Source: an uncultured bacterium
GTDB lineage: Bacteria > CAIJMQ01
Assembly (NCBI GenBank): GCA_903821905.1
Contig: CAIJMQ010000109.1
Span: forward strand, 1-7,418
Direction: 5' to 3'
DNA length: 7,418 bases
The translations under genes were made by a program, and so were the position numbers. How positions within the stretch are numbered: position 1 is the first letter of the stretch; the number at the start of each line of letters is the position of its first letter. The notes beneath the pieces were generated by a model, which did no database searches, was not told the origin of the DNA, and was given only the letters and a program-made list of their open reading frames with translations. Below are positions 1 to 7,012 of the stretch, one piece after another.

Positions 1-73
1 ATTTCTTTTAAAAAACAAAAAGGTAGTTTTACTCTTTCTTCTTCGGGTAAATCTGCAAGTCAAAATTCAAAGT
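1..73. other. Left-edge sequence upstream of the UroD-like gene
   Basis: This short AT-rich stretch precedes the first gene and has no clear Shine-Dalgarno motif or hairpin. Two forward frames are open through it. One runs from base 1 to a TGA at 94-96 and could be the last 31 codons of an upstream gene overlapping the UroD-like start. The other is the UroD-like frame itself, which stays open to the window edge but offers no ATG, GTG or TTG before 74. In AT-rich DNA an open run this short is weak evidence, so neither extension is called as a gene. Confidence 0.3.
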
Positions 74-1129
74 ATGCTATTGAAAAGAACGCCTGACTTT
101 AAACAATTTATTAAGGTTTTAAGACGGGAAGGTAAACCTCATTATCTTCCTTTTTATGAACATATTGCTAGCTCGGGTTTCATTGCGCGTCGCACAGGAA
201 CAAAGTTCGACGAGATGTCGATTAATGATGAGGATTACTGGAAAATATATGTTGATTTCTGGCTCGGTATGGGCTTTGACTGTATCCCGATGGAAATTCC
301 GTTAAACTGTCCGCTACCGAATATTGCTCATCAAGGAGCTAAGTCCCGCGGCAGTGAAGCTTCTGTGATGATAAAGAACAGAGAAGACTTTGATAAATAT
401 CCTTGGCCTTCTTTGTCTTCTCCTATAGATTTCAGATATTTTGAGATTGTGGCTAAATTGATACCCGATGGAGTCAAGATTGTCGGAGGCGTATGTGCGG
501 GACCCTACGAATGGGTTTCTCAACTGATGGGAGTAATGGGTTTGTCATATGCTCTTGTTGATGACCCTGAGTTGGTAAATAATATGTTTGAAAAAATTGG
601 GGCTCTGCATCATAGTGCTGTGAGGCAACTGTCAACTATTGATGCAATCGGAGCGCTTCGCCAAGGTGACGACCTTGGGTTCAAGACGTCGACATTTCTT
701 AGTCCCGAGCAACTACGAAAATATGTTTTTCCAATATATACTAAAATGGTAGCTGAAGCCCACAAGTGTGGAAAACCTTTTATCCTTCATTCCTGCGGAA
801 ATCTGAAGGATATATATGAAGACTTAATAGACGACTGTAAAATTGATGCCAAGCATTCATTTGAAGATATCATATTACCTGTCCAGGATTTCAAGAAACA
901 ATATGGAAGCCGTGTTACTGCATTGGGTGGACTGGACGTAGATTTCATATGTCGCAGAAGCAAAGAAGAACTACGCTCTTATACCCGCAAGAAAATCGAA
1001 GAATGTTTTTACGATGGTTATTGGGCACTGGGAACAGGCAACTCGCTTACCGATTATATGCCTGTTGAAAACTATATTACTGTTCTTGAGGAAGGTATTG
1101 ATGTTACAAAGGGCTCCACAAATTTCTAA
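74..1129 (+). CDS. UroD/MtaA-superfamily protein (uroporphyrinogen decarboxylase-like, function unknown)
   Basis: A 351-residue cytoplasmic protein of the uroporphyrinogen decarboxylase / cobamide methyltransferase superfamily, a TIM-barrel fold. Visible family marks are GDDLG (198-202) followed by the FLSPEQLRKYVFPIYTKM helix, HSCGN (239-243) on a barrel strand, GGLD (285-288), and a C-terminal LGTGNS...PVENY segment (319-334). It lacks the N-terminal arginine-rich substrate motif of true HemE (RQAGRY), so heme synthesis is unlikely. The His-x-Cys at 239-241 matches two of the zinc ligands of MtaA/MtbA-type methyltransferases. Where those carry a third Cys near the C-terminus this protein has Gly-Asn (322-323), so zinc-dependent methyl transfer is uncertain. 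No corrinoid protein gene is visible. The ATG at 74 is the first usable start in the window and gives a normal family N-terminus; there is no clear ribosome-binding site. A sugar kinase gene follows after 21 bp, suggesting a shared catabolic pathway. The family call is firm; the reaction is unknown. Confidence 0.88.
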   Translation: MLLKRTPDFKQFIKVLRREGKPHYLPFYEHIASSGFIARRTGTKFDEMSINDEDYWKIYVDFWLGMGFDCIPMEIPLNCPLPNIAHQGAKSRGSEASVMIKNREDFDKYPWPSLSSPIDFRYFEIVAKLIPDGVKIVGGVCAGPYEWVSQLMGVMGLSYALVDDPELVNNMFEKIGALHHSAVRQLSTIDAIGALRQGDDLGFKTSTFLSPEQLRKYVFPIYTKMVAEAHKCGKPFILHSCGNLKDIYEDLIDDCKIDAKHSFEDIILPVQDFKKQYGSRVTALGGLDVDFICRRSKEELRSYTRKKIEECFYDGYWALGTGNSLTDYMPVENYITVLEEGIDVTKGSTNF

Positions 1130-1150
1130 CAAAATTTAAAAGAATTAAAA

Positions 1151-2053
1151 ATGAGTGATGTCTATATATATGGAATGACGGTACTTTCAACTATTCACTT
1201 GTTGAAGGACAAGTTTCCCAACCCTGATAGTTACCAGGAAATCCAAGATACTTTTATTATGCCCGGCGGGGAAGCTGCAAACTGTGCTGTTGTCTTGAGC
1301 AATTTAGGAATACAGGTTTCTCTTGATGGTTGCTATCTGGGGGCAGAGACAGAAAAACCTTTACTTAAATATTTGGAGAGCAGAAATATTGACTGTTCTA
1401 AGATGAAACGTGAGGATAATTTTGATGGTTGGCGGGATATTGTATTTTGTGACGGGAACAATCGCACAGTATTCGGATGGTTTGTAGCCAATCTATTTGG
1501 TGGGCGAAGGCTTTGGACAATTCCCAGTGAAACAGCAATTAAAAAGGCACAGTGTGTCGCTCTTGACCCGTTTTTTGGTAAGGAATCTTTATTGGCTGCG
1601 GAATTATGTCGCAAACATAACAAGGATTACGTTACCATTGATTGCCGTTGGGATAACTTTATTGCTCAGCACGCGAAAGTCATTGTGTGTTCTCAGGAAT
1701 TCCTTGACCGCGAATATCCGAATGGTGACTACAAAAAACTTTTAGACAAGTATCGAGATGCTTGTGGTGGGCTCATCATCTTTACGTTTGGCAGTAAAGA
1801 CATCTTGTATTCTTCTCCAAAGAAGGGGCATCAATTGATGTTCACTCCATTTGTTGTCAAGGTGTTAGATACTCTGGGTGCTGGTGATACATTTAGAGCC
1901 GGCGTGGTTTACGGAGTTCTGAAGCAAATGCCGGACGATGAAATTGTTCGCTTCGCTGCGGCTTGTGCTGCTATCAGCTGTACTCGGTTTCCCTCAGTAT
2001 ATCAGCCTCCCAAGATGGAGGAAGTTCTCGAATTGCTAAACTTAAGAAGGTAG
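1151..2053 (+). CDS. PfkB-family carbohydrate kinase, substrate unknown
   Basis: A 300-residue cytoplasmic kinase of the PfkB/ribokinase family, which phosphorylates sugars or related small molecules with ATP. The N-terminal GGEAANCA (39-46) corresponds to the substrate-binding glycine motif (usually GG-x-x-x-N). The C-terminal DTLGAGDTFRAG (240-251) is PfkB signature 2, with the GAGD anion hole and catalytic-base Asp246. Length is typical and both motifs are intact, so it should be active. The region at 212-220 (TFGSKDILY) fills the place of the usual T-x-G-x-x-G nucleotide-binding strand but lacks the second Gly. The specificity (fructose, 2-keto-3-deoxygluconate, a nucleoside or other) cannot be read from the sequence. 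The ATG at 1151 sits behind an A-rich stretch (gaattaaaa) without a Shine-Dalgarno motif. The gene is probably cotranscribed with the UroD-like gene 21 bp upstream. CGN arginine codons dominate here, unlike ftsY. Confidence 0.9.
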   Translation: MSDVYIYGMTVLSTIHLLKDKFPNPDSYQEIQDTFIMPGGEAANCAVVLSNLGIQVSLDGCYLGAETEKPLLKYLESRNIDCSKMKREDNFDGWRDIVFCDGNNRTVFGWFVANLFGGRRLWTIPSETAIKKAQCVALDPFFGKESLLAAELCRKHNKDYVTIDCRWDNFIAQHAKVIVCSQEFLDREYPNGDYKKLLDKYRDACGGLIIFTFGSKDILYSSPKKGHQLMFTPFVVKVLDTLGAGDTFRAGVVYGVLKQMPDDEIVRFAAACAAISCTRFPSVYQPPKMEEVLELLNLRR

Positions 2054-2096
2054 TATGCTGTAATATTAGAGTGTTCATTGACGCAATAGGTAGTAT
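2048..2096 (+). repeat. 9-bp direct repeat AGGTAGTAT flanking the pfkB-family gene end
   Basis: AGGTAGTAT occurs at 2048-2056, overlapping the stop codon of the sugar kinase gene, and again at 2088-2096, exactly 40 bases later. A related ATAGTATTTTT string lies near 2122-2132. The copies could be binding sites for a regulator of the downstream genes, but two 9-mers in a short AT-rich gap may be coincidence. Confidence 0.3.
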
Positions 2097-2128
2097 AGTT
2101 TGCAATGTTTTTCCCCACGCCATAGTAT
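2078..2128 (+). promoter_or_regulatory. Possible promoter(s) for smc-ftsY
   Basis: The 135-bp gap between the sugar kinase and smc is the only sizeable gap between genes in the window, so a promoter for the downstream genes is expected here. Two overlapping sigma70-like matches exist: TTGACG (2078-2083), 17 bases, TGCAAT (2101-2106); and TTGCAA (2100-2105), 17 bases, TAGTAT (2123-2128). Each -10 box matches only four of six consensus bases, and such matches are frequent by chance in AT-rich DNA. No rho-independent terminator for the upstream pair is visible, so read-through is also possible. This is inference from position plus weak motifs. Confidence 0.25.
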
Positions 2129-2188
2129 TTTTCCCATGTCTTTGATAAAATAAACTCAAATATTTTTGGACTTGCATATTACTAAAAA

Positions 2189-5100
2189 ATGGAACTTAAA
2201 AGTTTAAAGATTTTCGGATTCAAGTCATTCCCCGATGAAACCAAGTTTGAATTTGAACCCGGTATTACTGCAATAGTCGGTCCAAACGGGTGCGGAAAAA
2301 GTAATATTGTTGAAGCTATCCGCTGGACTTTGGGTGAACAAAACATCCACACTCTCCGTGCAGGTCAATTAGAACAACTCATTTTTAACGGCAGCCAAAC
2401 ACGCAAACCTCTCGGTTTAGCTGAGGTATCGCTGACATTTTCCAACCCCAGTAATTATTCCCAACCTTCTGTTGGAGACGGAGAAAAGGCACGTCTAACA
2501 TTTTCTGAAATCACTGTTACCCGCAGAGTTTTCCGCTCGGGTGAAAGTGAATACTTTATTAATAAAGCTCCCTGTAGACTAAAAGATATTGCCGAAGTTT
2601 TTATGGATACGGGTCTTGGCGTAAACGCTTATTCTATTATGAGTCAACACCAGGTGGATATGATACTTAGTGCTAAGCCCGAAGAACGCAGGTATATTTT
2701 CGAAGAAGCTGCAGGGATTACTAAGTATAGCAAAAAAAGGAATGAAGCTTTAAGAAAATTGGAACTTACCAAACAAAACTTGTTAAGAATTCAGGATATC
2801 GTCGCCGAACTTGAACGTCAGAGTAATGCGTTAAAAAGACAGGTGTTCAAAGCTAAACGATATAAGAATTTAAGGGAAGAACTTAAGAATCTTCAGGTTC
2901 TGGAAGCGTTCTATCAATACAAAAAGATTAAAGAAGAAAAGGTAAAAGTTGATACTAGCATAGAAAACTTCGGTAAAGAGAAAAGCGGTATAGTTGACGT
3001 TTTTAAAAAGGAAGAAGAAGCATTTAAGAATCTGCAGGATGAATTGGCAAAACTTGAAATAGAGCTAGAAGAAAAAAGAGAAGGGCAATTGCAGTTGGCC
3101 GGTGAGATAGAAAGAGGTAATTCTACGATTGCTGTTAATGAAGAAAGAGTTAAAAATTTGAGTTTGAAGTTGGAAGAAGGAAGCGTCGAAAAATCAAAAC
3201 TTGACCAGGAGCTTGTCATTGTTTCGGGGGAAGTCGAAGCGCATACAAAAACAATGCAAACAACTCAAACAGAAGAAGAAGAGTTGAGCATATTAGTAGC
3301 GGAAGTTTCCGGGAAAATCCAAGGAATATTAAATAAAGGAAAAGAAAAACAGAAAGAACTGGAAGAAAAGAATTCTCAGCTGATAGAGTATTTCTCGGAG
3401 CAGTCACGGCTTAAAAATACTTTGGAGAATTCCAGAATAAATGTCCATAATTTAGAAGTCAGGTTAAAGAAATTAGTAAGTGAAAAAGAAGACATTGTTA
3501 CTCAAAATCTCTCATTGGAAAATGAATTTAACGCTAAAAGACAGGAGCTTGATAACAACAAAGAAGTTGTGCGCAAAACAGAATCAAGAATTAAATCATT
3601 AGAAAAGAACTTGGGTAAACTTGAGGGTTCTGTTGCAGCCATAGAAGACCAAATACTTGCTATTAAAGCCGAACTGCATACTAAAAAATCACATCTTTCT
3701 ACATTAAGAGAGATGCATTCAAAAGATGAAGGGCTTCAGGATTCTGTTAAATTTATTATGGAGTCAGAGGATAAATCTCATACCCACGATCTTATATTCA
3801 ATGTGTTGGAAGTGCCTGAAGAATTTCAGAAAGCTATTGAAGTTGCATTAATGGATAATGTCCAAGGGCTGTTGGTAAAAGATAATAATGCTGTTTCGAA
3901 GTTTATCGGATTATTGAAAGAAAAAGAAAAAGGTAGAGCTACTTTTCTGCCTGTTGAAGATATAAAGAGAATAAGAAGAGAAGCTGGCGATGAGAAATAT
4001 GAGTTTGCCATAGACAAAGTAAAATTTCCGGAACAATTTGCAGGTGTATTTGCCTATCTTCTTGATAGGGTTGTTGTTGCTAAAGATTGGGACGAGGCAA
4101 TGCAATTATATTCTTCCCTGCCGGAGGACTATAAGATAGTGACCCGTGACGGGGAGCTTCTACATCCCAGAGGTTTTATACAAGGCGGTTCCAGAAAAGA
4201 GATGCAAGCGTTGATAGGCAGAAGAGAAAGAATAGATAGGATGGATAAGGAAGTAAACTCTATTGAAGAACGATTGAATGAAGTGGAATTAAAGAAAACG
4301 GAGGAGCTTTCTGCAATTAAGAAAATAGAGCAGGATTTAAAAGAGATAAGAGATGAACTTGCCGGTCAGAATGAAAAAAGTTCATTATTGGAAAAAGAAA
4401 TCGGCTCAATTACGGAAAAGCTCAACGAGCTGCAAAAAAGAGACAAGTTCTTAGCCGATGAACGGAAGAACTTGGAAAGTGAAAAGAAACTCGCAGAAGA
4501 AAAACACAAGGAACATAATAAGAAACTTAAGGCAATAGAAATAAAGATTAACGAGCACAATCTGGGAATTGATTCTCTTAAGAAATCTTCCGAATTATTG
4601 AAGGAAGAAGAGAAAAAAATAAACGTATCATTGGAAGAGAAAAAAATAAAACTGTTCAGTTTAAAGCAATCCCATAGCGTAGCCGAAGAGACACTCAAAA
4701 ATTTGGAAGCTAAAAAGAAAACATTACTTGAGAAAATTCCTAATATAAGCGTTGAAACAGAAGAAGCCAACCAAAGAATGGAACAATTAAAGAAAGAACT
4801 GGAAGAAAGTAAAGAAAAACTAATCCAGCAGAAACAGACAATAGAATCCTTAAAAGAAAAATTGGAAGAGTTGAAAGGGAAAAGAACTATTCTGGGCGAG
4901 CAATGCAAAGAGAAGGAAAAATTCATAAGAGAAAAAGGAACAGAACTCGAAAGCAGGAAAGATTCATTAACGTCTTTGGAAATAGAGAAGACAAAGATTG
5001 AAACAGAAATGAAAGATTTAAAAGAAAACATTTCTGCCAGCCATGGAATATCCTTGGATGATTTTTCTCTGCCTGAAGTTGAGACGGTTGAAGAAAATTT

Positions 5101-5863
5101 AAAAGACAGAGTTGAAGACCTAAAAAACAAACTTGATACAATGGGTAACGTAAACCTTGCTGCGATCGAAGAGGAAGAAGAACTTAACGAAAGATATACT
5201 TTCTATCAGACTCAACAAAAAGACTTGCTCGATTCGGAGCAGTCTCTTAAAGATACAATAAATAAAATCAATTCTACTGCACGCAGTTTGTTTAGAAGCA
5301 CACTGGAAACCGTGAGAAAAGAATTCAGGGAAGTTTTTATAAGGCTTTTCCAAGGGGGAGAAGCAGATTTAAAACTTGTCGGTTCAGAGGATGTTTTGGA
5401 AGCTGGAGTAGAAATAGTCGTATCTCCTCCCGGGAAGAGACTTGCATCAATGAGTCTTTTGTCGGGTGGAGAAAAAGCTTTAACTTCTATTGCATTGCTT
5501 TTTTCACTTTTCAAAGTCAGACCTTCCCCGTTCTGTATTCTTGATGAGATAGATGCGCCTTTGGATGAAATAAATATAGGCAGATTCACCAACTTCCTAA
5601 AAGATTTGGTCAAAGATACGCAGTTTATAATGATTTCGCATAATAAGAGAACTATAGCTATTTCGGAAATATTGTATGGAATAACAATGGAAGAACCGGG
5701 TGTTTCTAAAGTGGTGTCTGTAAAATTCAAAGATAAACCTACCGTCCCAGTAGTGGGACCAAGCAGTTCTCCTATTTCTCCGGAAGCCAATGATACCGCT
5801 AACTCTGCTGTAATATCGCAGGCGGAAGGCGGGGTAAAAGCTAAAAATGTTGCAAAAAACTAA
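2189..5863 (+). CDS. smc: Chromosome segregation protein SMC
   Basis: A 1224-residue SMC ATPase, which dimerises and, with ScpA/ScpB, organises and compacts the chromosome. The N-terminal head has Walker A GPNGCGKS (31-38), the R-loop arginine at 57, the Q-loop Gln153 and [10 protein letters not shown] (171-180). A long Lys/Glu-rich coiled coil runs to about 510. The hinge spans about 513-668 (GRATFLP at 582-588, [10 protein letters not shown] at 653-662, QGGS at 665-668), and the returning coil ends near 1020. The C-terminal head has signature [10 protein letters not shown] (1091-1100), Walker B CILDEIDA (1116-1123, catalytic Glu1120) and switch His1151. All catalytic motifs are intact. Two hinge glycine sites are substituted, and a 44-residue Pro/Ser/Ala-rich tail follows the usual end near 1180. 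The ATG at 2189 lies directly before the conserved first strand ([12 protein letters not shown]) and has an A-rich leader with no clear Shine-Dalgarno. The last 17 bases overlap ftsY. Arginine codon use changes along the gene. Confidence 0.98.
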   Translation: MELKSLKIFGFKSFPDETKFEFEPGITAIVGPNGCGKSNIVEAIRWTLGEQNIHTLRAGQLEQLIFNGSQTRKPLGLAEVSLTFSNPSNYSQPSVGDGEKARLTFSEITVTRRVFRSGESEYFINKAPCRLKDIAEVFMDTGLGVNAYSIMSQHQVDMILSAKPEERRYIFEEAAGITKYSKKRNEALRKLELTKQNLLRIQDIVAELERQSNALKRQVFKAKRYKNLREELKNLQVLEAFYQYKKIKEEKVKVDTSIENFGKEKSGIVDVFKKEEEAFKNLQDELAKLEIELEEKREGQLQLAGEIERGNSTIAVNEERVKNLSLKLEEGSVEKSKLDQELVIVSGEVEAHTKTMQTTQTEEEELSILVAEVSGKIQGILNKGKEKQKELEEKNSQLIEYFSEQSRLKNTLENSRINVHNLEVRLKKLVSEKEDIVTQNLSLENEFNAKRQELDNNKEVVRKTESRIKSLEKNLGKLEGSVAAIEDQILAIKAELHTKKSHLSTLREMHSKDEGLQDSVKFIMESEDKSHTHDLIFNVLEVPEEFQKAIEVALMDNVQGLLVKDNNAVSKFIGLLKEKEKGRATFLPVEDIKRIRREAGDEKYEFAIDKVKFPEQFAGVFAYLLDRVVVAKDWDEAMQLYSSLPEDYKIVTRDGELLHPRGFIQGGSRKEMQALIGRRERIDRMDKEVNSIEERLNEVELKKTEELSAIKKIEQDLKEIRDELAGQNEKSSLLEKEIGSITEKLNELQKRDKFLADERKNLESEKKLAEEKHKEHNKKLKAIEIKINEHNLGIDSLKKSSELLKEEEKKINVSLEEKKIKLFSLKQSHSVAEETLKNLEAKKKTLLEKIPNISVETEEANQRMEQLKKELEESKEKLIQQKQTIESLKEKLEELKGKRTILGEQCKEKEKFIREKGTELESRKDSLTSLEIEKTKIETEMKDLKENISASHGISLDDFSLPEVETVEENLKDRVEDLKNKLDTMGNVNLAAIEEEEELNERYTFYQTQQKDLLDSEQSLKDTINKINSTARSLFRSTLETVRKEFREVFIRLFQGGEADLKLVGSEDVLEAGVEIVVSPPGKRLASMSLLSGGEKALTSIALLFSLFKVRPSPFCILDEIDAPLDEINIGRFTNFLKDLVKDTQFIMISHNKRTIAISEILYGITMEEPGVSKVVSVKFKDKPTVPVVGPSSSPISPEANDTANSAVISQAEGGVKAKNVAKN
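5744..5759. repeat. Perfect 6-bp inverted repeat within the smc 3' end
   Basis: GTCCCA (5744-5749), a four-base spacer GTAG, then TGGGAC (5754-5759) form a perfect hairpin-capable palindrome. It is locally GC-rich within an AT-rich gene and lies in the part encoding the variable SMC tail, about 90 bases before the ftsY start. No T-run follows, so it is not a terminator. It could be a small operator-like site or an RNA hairpin influencing ftsY expression, or chance. Confidence 0.35.
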
Positions 5864-6755
5864 AGGGATTAAGTTAGGCCTTTTTAAAACCAGAACTTCT
5901 GTTCTAGAAAAAATATCTAATCTATTTAAGAAAGAAACTGAAGGCGAGAATCTTTGGGATGAACTGGAGCAGATTTTAATTGAAGCTGACATGGGCGTGG
6001 GAGTAACCAAAGATGTGTTAGAAAACTTGAGAAAACATGTAAGAATGATAGCTGATAAAGAGGAAATACTAAATAGTTTAGAAAAAGAACTCCTCGGAAA
6101 TTTTCTACACGATGGAAGGAGTTTGAATTCTTCTACTACGCCTCCTGCAGTTGTATTGATGTTAGGAGTAAACGGTGTTGGAAAGACGCTTACTACAAGT
6201 AAGCTCGCCTATAAACTAAAGAAAGAAGGTAGTAAAATTCTATTAGCTGCCAGTGATACTTTTAGGGCGGCTGCCATTGAACAGCTTGGTATTTTAAGCA
6301 AGAAAATAGAAGTCGACATGATAAAACATAGTTATGGTGCTGACCCGGCAGCTGTTTGTTATGATGCCGTGGAAGCGGCAAAAGCAAGAGGAGTAGATTT
6401 TTTGATTATTGATACGGCTGGAAGGTCACATATTGACAAGAATTTGATGGAGAGTCTAAAGAAAATAAGAAGAGTGATAGATAGCCGTTTCCCGGGCATG
6501 TTGAAAGAAATACTTCTTGTATTAGATGCTACTACAGGTCAAAATGCGCTCTCTCAAGCCAAGACTTTTGTGGATTCTCTTGGTGTTACCGGTATTGTCA
6601 TGACAAAATTAGACGGGACAGCTAAAGGCGGTATAATAGTGGCAATAGAAAAAGAATTGAAGATTCCCATCAAATTTATTGGGACAGGAGAAAACCTGGA
6701 GGATTTCGAAGTTTTTGACCCGAAAGTTTTTGTTTCTTCACTTTTTGAGGAATGA
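5847..6755 (+). CDS. ftsY: Signal recognition particle receptor FtsY
   Basis: A 302-residue SRP GTPase that docks the SRP-ribosome complex at the inner membrane and delivers nascent membrane proteins to SecYEG. The N domain covers about 8-95, with LFKTRTSVLEKISNLF (12-27) and LIEADMGV (44-51). The G domain carries G1 GVNGVGKT (107-114), DTFRAAA (137-143), DTAGR (189-193), DATTGQNA (227-234), TKLDGTAKGG (253-262) and the closing GTGE (279-282). The length matches minimal NG-only FtsY proteins; the acidic A domain of E. coli FtsY is absent. Oddities: the residue after GKT is Leu115 rather than the near-invariant Thr, and Ser194 replaces the usual Leu after DTAGR. The ATG at 5847 overlaps smc by 17 bp and gives the standard family N-terminus; the leader is gctaaaa with no good Shine-Dalgarno. 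Translational coupling to smc is likely. Arginine codons are nearly all AGA/AGG. Confidence 0.97.
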   Translation: MLQKTKGIKLGLFKTRTSVLEKISNLFKKETEGENLWDELEQILIEADMGVGVTKDVLENLRKHVRMIADKEEILNSLEKELLGNFLHDGRSLNSSTTPPAVVLMLGVNGVGKTLTTSKLAYKLKKEGSKILLAASDTFRAAAIEQLGILSKKIEVDMIKHSYGADPAAVCYDAVEAAKARGVDFLIIDTAGRSHIDKNLMESLKKIRRVIDSRFPGMLKEILLVLDATTGQNALSQAKTFVDSLGVTGIVMTKLDGTAKGGIIVAIEKELKIPIKFIGTGENLEDFEVFDPKVFVSSLFEE

Positions 6756-6779
6756 TTCTGATAATGAACTTTTAAGATT

Positions 6780-6986
6780 ATGAAAAAAATAATCATAATA
6801 GAAGACATAGTAATTATTCTATCTGTTTTTTCGCTCTGGCCAATGATATTAAGATTGCCTGGTAAAGGATATAAGTATTTCATGTATTTTTGCCTTTTAC
6901 TTCTATTTATAATATTGATTAACAGAATAAAACGCATAATTGCTCTTGGCAAAGGGAATAAAAAGTATACTGACAGAGTCCTTTAA
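6780..6986 (+). CDS. Small two-helix membrane protein of unknown function
   Basis: A 68-residue protein that I do not recognise. It has two hydrophobic segments, about 3-24 (IIIIEDIVIILSVFSLW and on) and 33-48 (YFMYFCLLLLFIILIN), joined by a short loop with LRLPGKGYK. A basic tail follows (RIKRIIALGKGNKKY). By the positive-inside rule the loop and tail charges do not fix the orientation clearly. An acidic Glu-Asp pair (8-9) sits inside the first hydrophobic segment. It starts 24 bp after ftsY and ends 26-35 bp before the TPR gene, on the same strand, so it probably belongs to the same transcript. The strong alternation of hydrophobic and basic segments argues for a real protein; function is unknown. 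There is no clear ribosome-binding site upstream of the ATG. Confidence 0.65.
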   Translation: MKKIIIIEDIVIILSVFSLWPMILRLPGKGYKYFMYFCLLLLFIILINRIKRIIALGKGNKKYTDRVL

Positions 6987-6998
6987 AGTTTTAATTAT

Positions 6999-7007
6999 GA
7001 GGCAGGA
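6999..7007 (+). promoter_or_regulatory. Shine-Dalgarno-like sequence for the TPR gene
   Basis: GAGGCAGGA lies just before the last gene. Its AGGA part (7004-7007) is 5 bases from an in-frame TTG at 7013 and 14 bases from the ATG at 7022, while GAGG (6999-7002) is 10 bases from the TTG. The spacing favours the TTG start. This is the only good Shine-Dalgarno-like site in front of a gene in the window. Confidence 0.45.
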
Positions 7008-7012
7008 ATAAA

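Noticed and set aside
1-96. Open frame ending in TGA at 94-96, possible tail of an upstream gene
   Set aside because: Only 31 codons, with no recognisable motif, and a second frame is also open over the same bases; not enough to call a gene.
74-1129. Assignment as HemE (heme biosynthesis)
   Set aside because: The conserved HemE N-terminal substrate motif is missing and the neighbour is a sugar kinase, not a heme gene.
1120-1137. AAATTT inverted repeat after the UroD-like gene as a terminator
   Set aside because: The stem is six A/T pairs only, with no T-run after it; the next gene starts within 21 bp.
2054-2188. Terminator, small RNA or riboswitch in the smc upstream gap
   Set aside because: No stem of useful length followed by a T-run and no known RNA motif could be recognised by eye.
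4366-5130. Long antisense open frame of 254 codons opposite the SMC coiled coil
   Set aside because: It is very rich in Ser, Phe and Leu, the mirror of AAA/GAA-rich coiled-coil codons. It is a shadow of smc.
3000-5200. Repeated Lys/Glu-rich strings in smc as DNA repeats
   Set aside because: They reflect heptad coiled-coil composition, with no exact repeat unit.
5212-5790. Antisense open frame opposite the SMC C-terminal head
   Set aside because: It lies wholly over conserved SMC motifs and encodes no recognisable domain.
6997-7011. Mini open frame ATG-AGG-CAG-GAA-TAA before the TPR gene
   Set aside because: Four codons over the Shine-Dalgarno-like sequence; most likely incidental.
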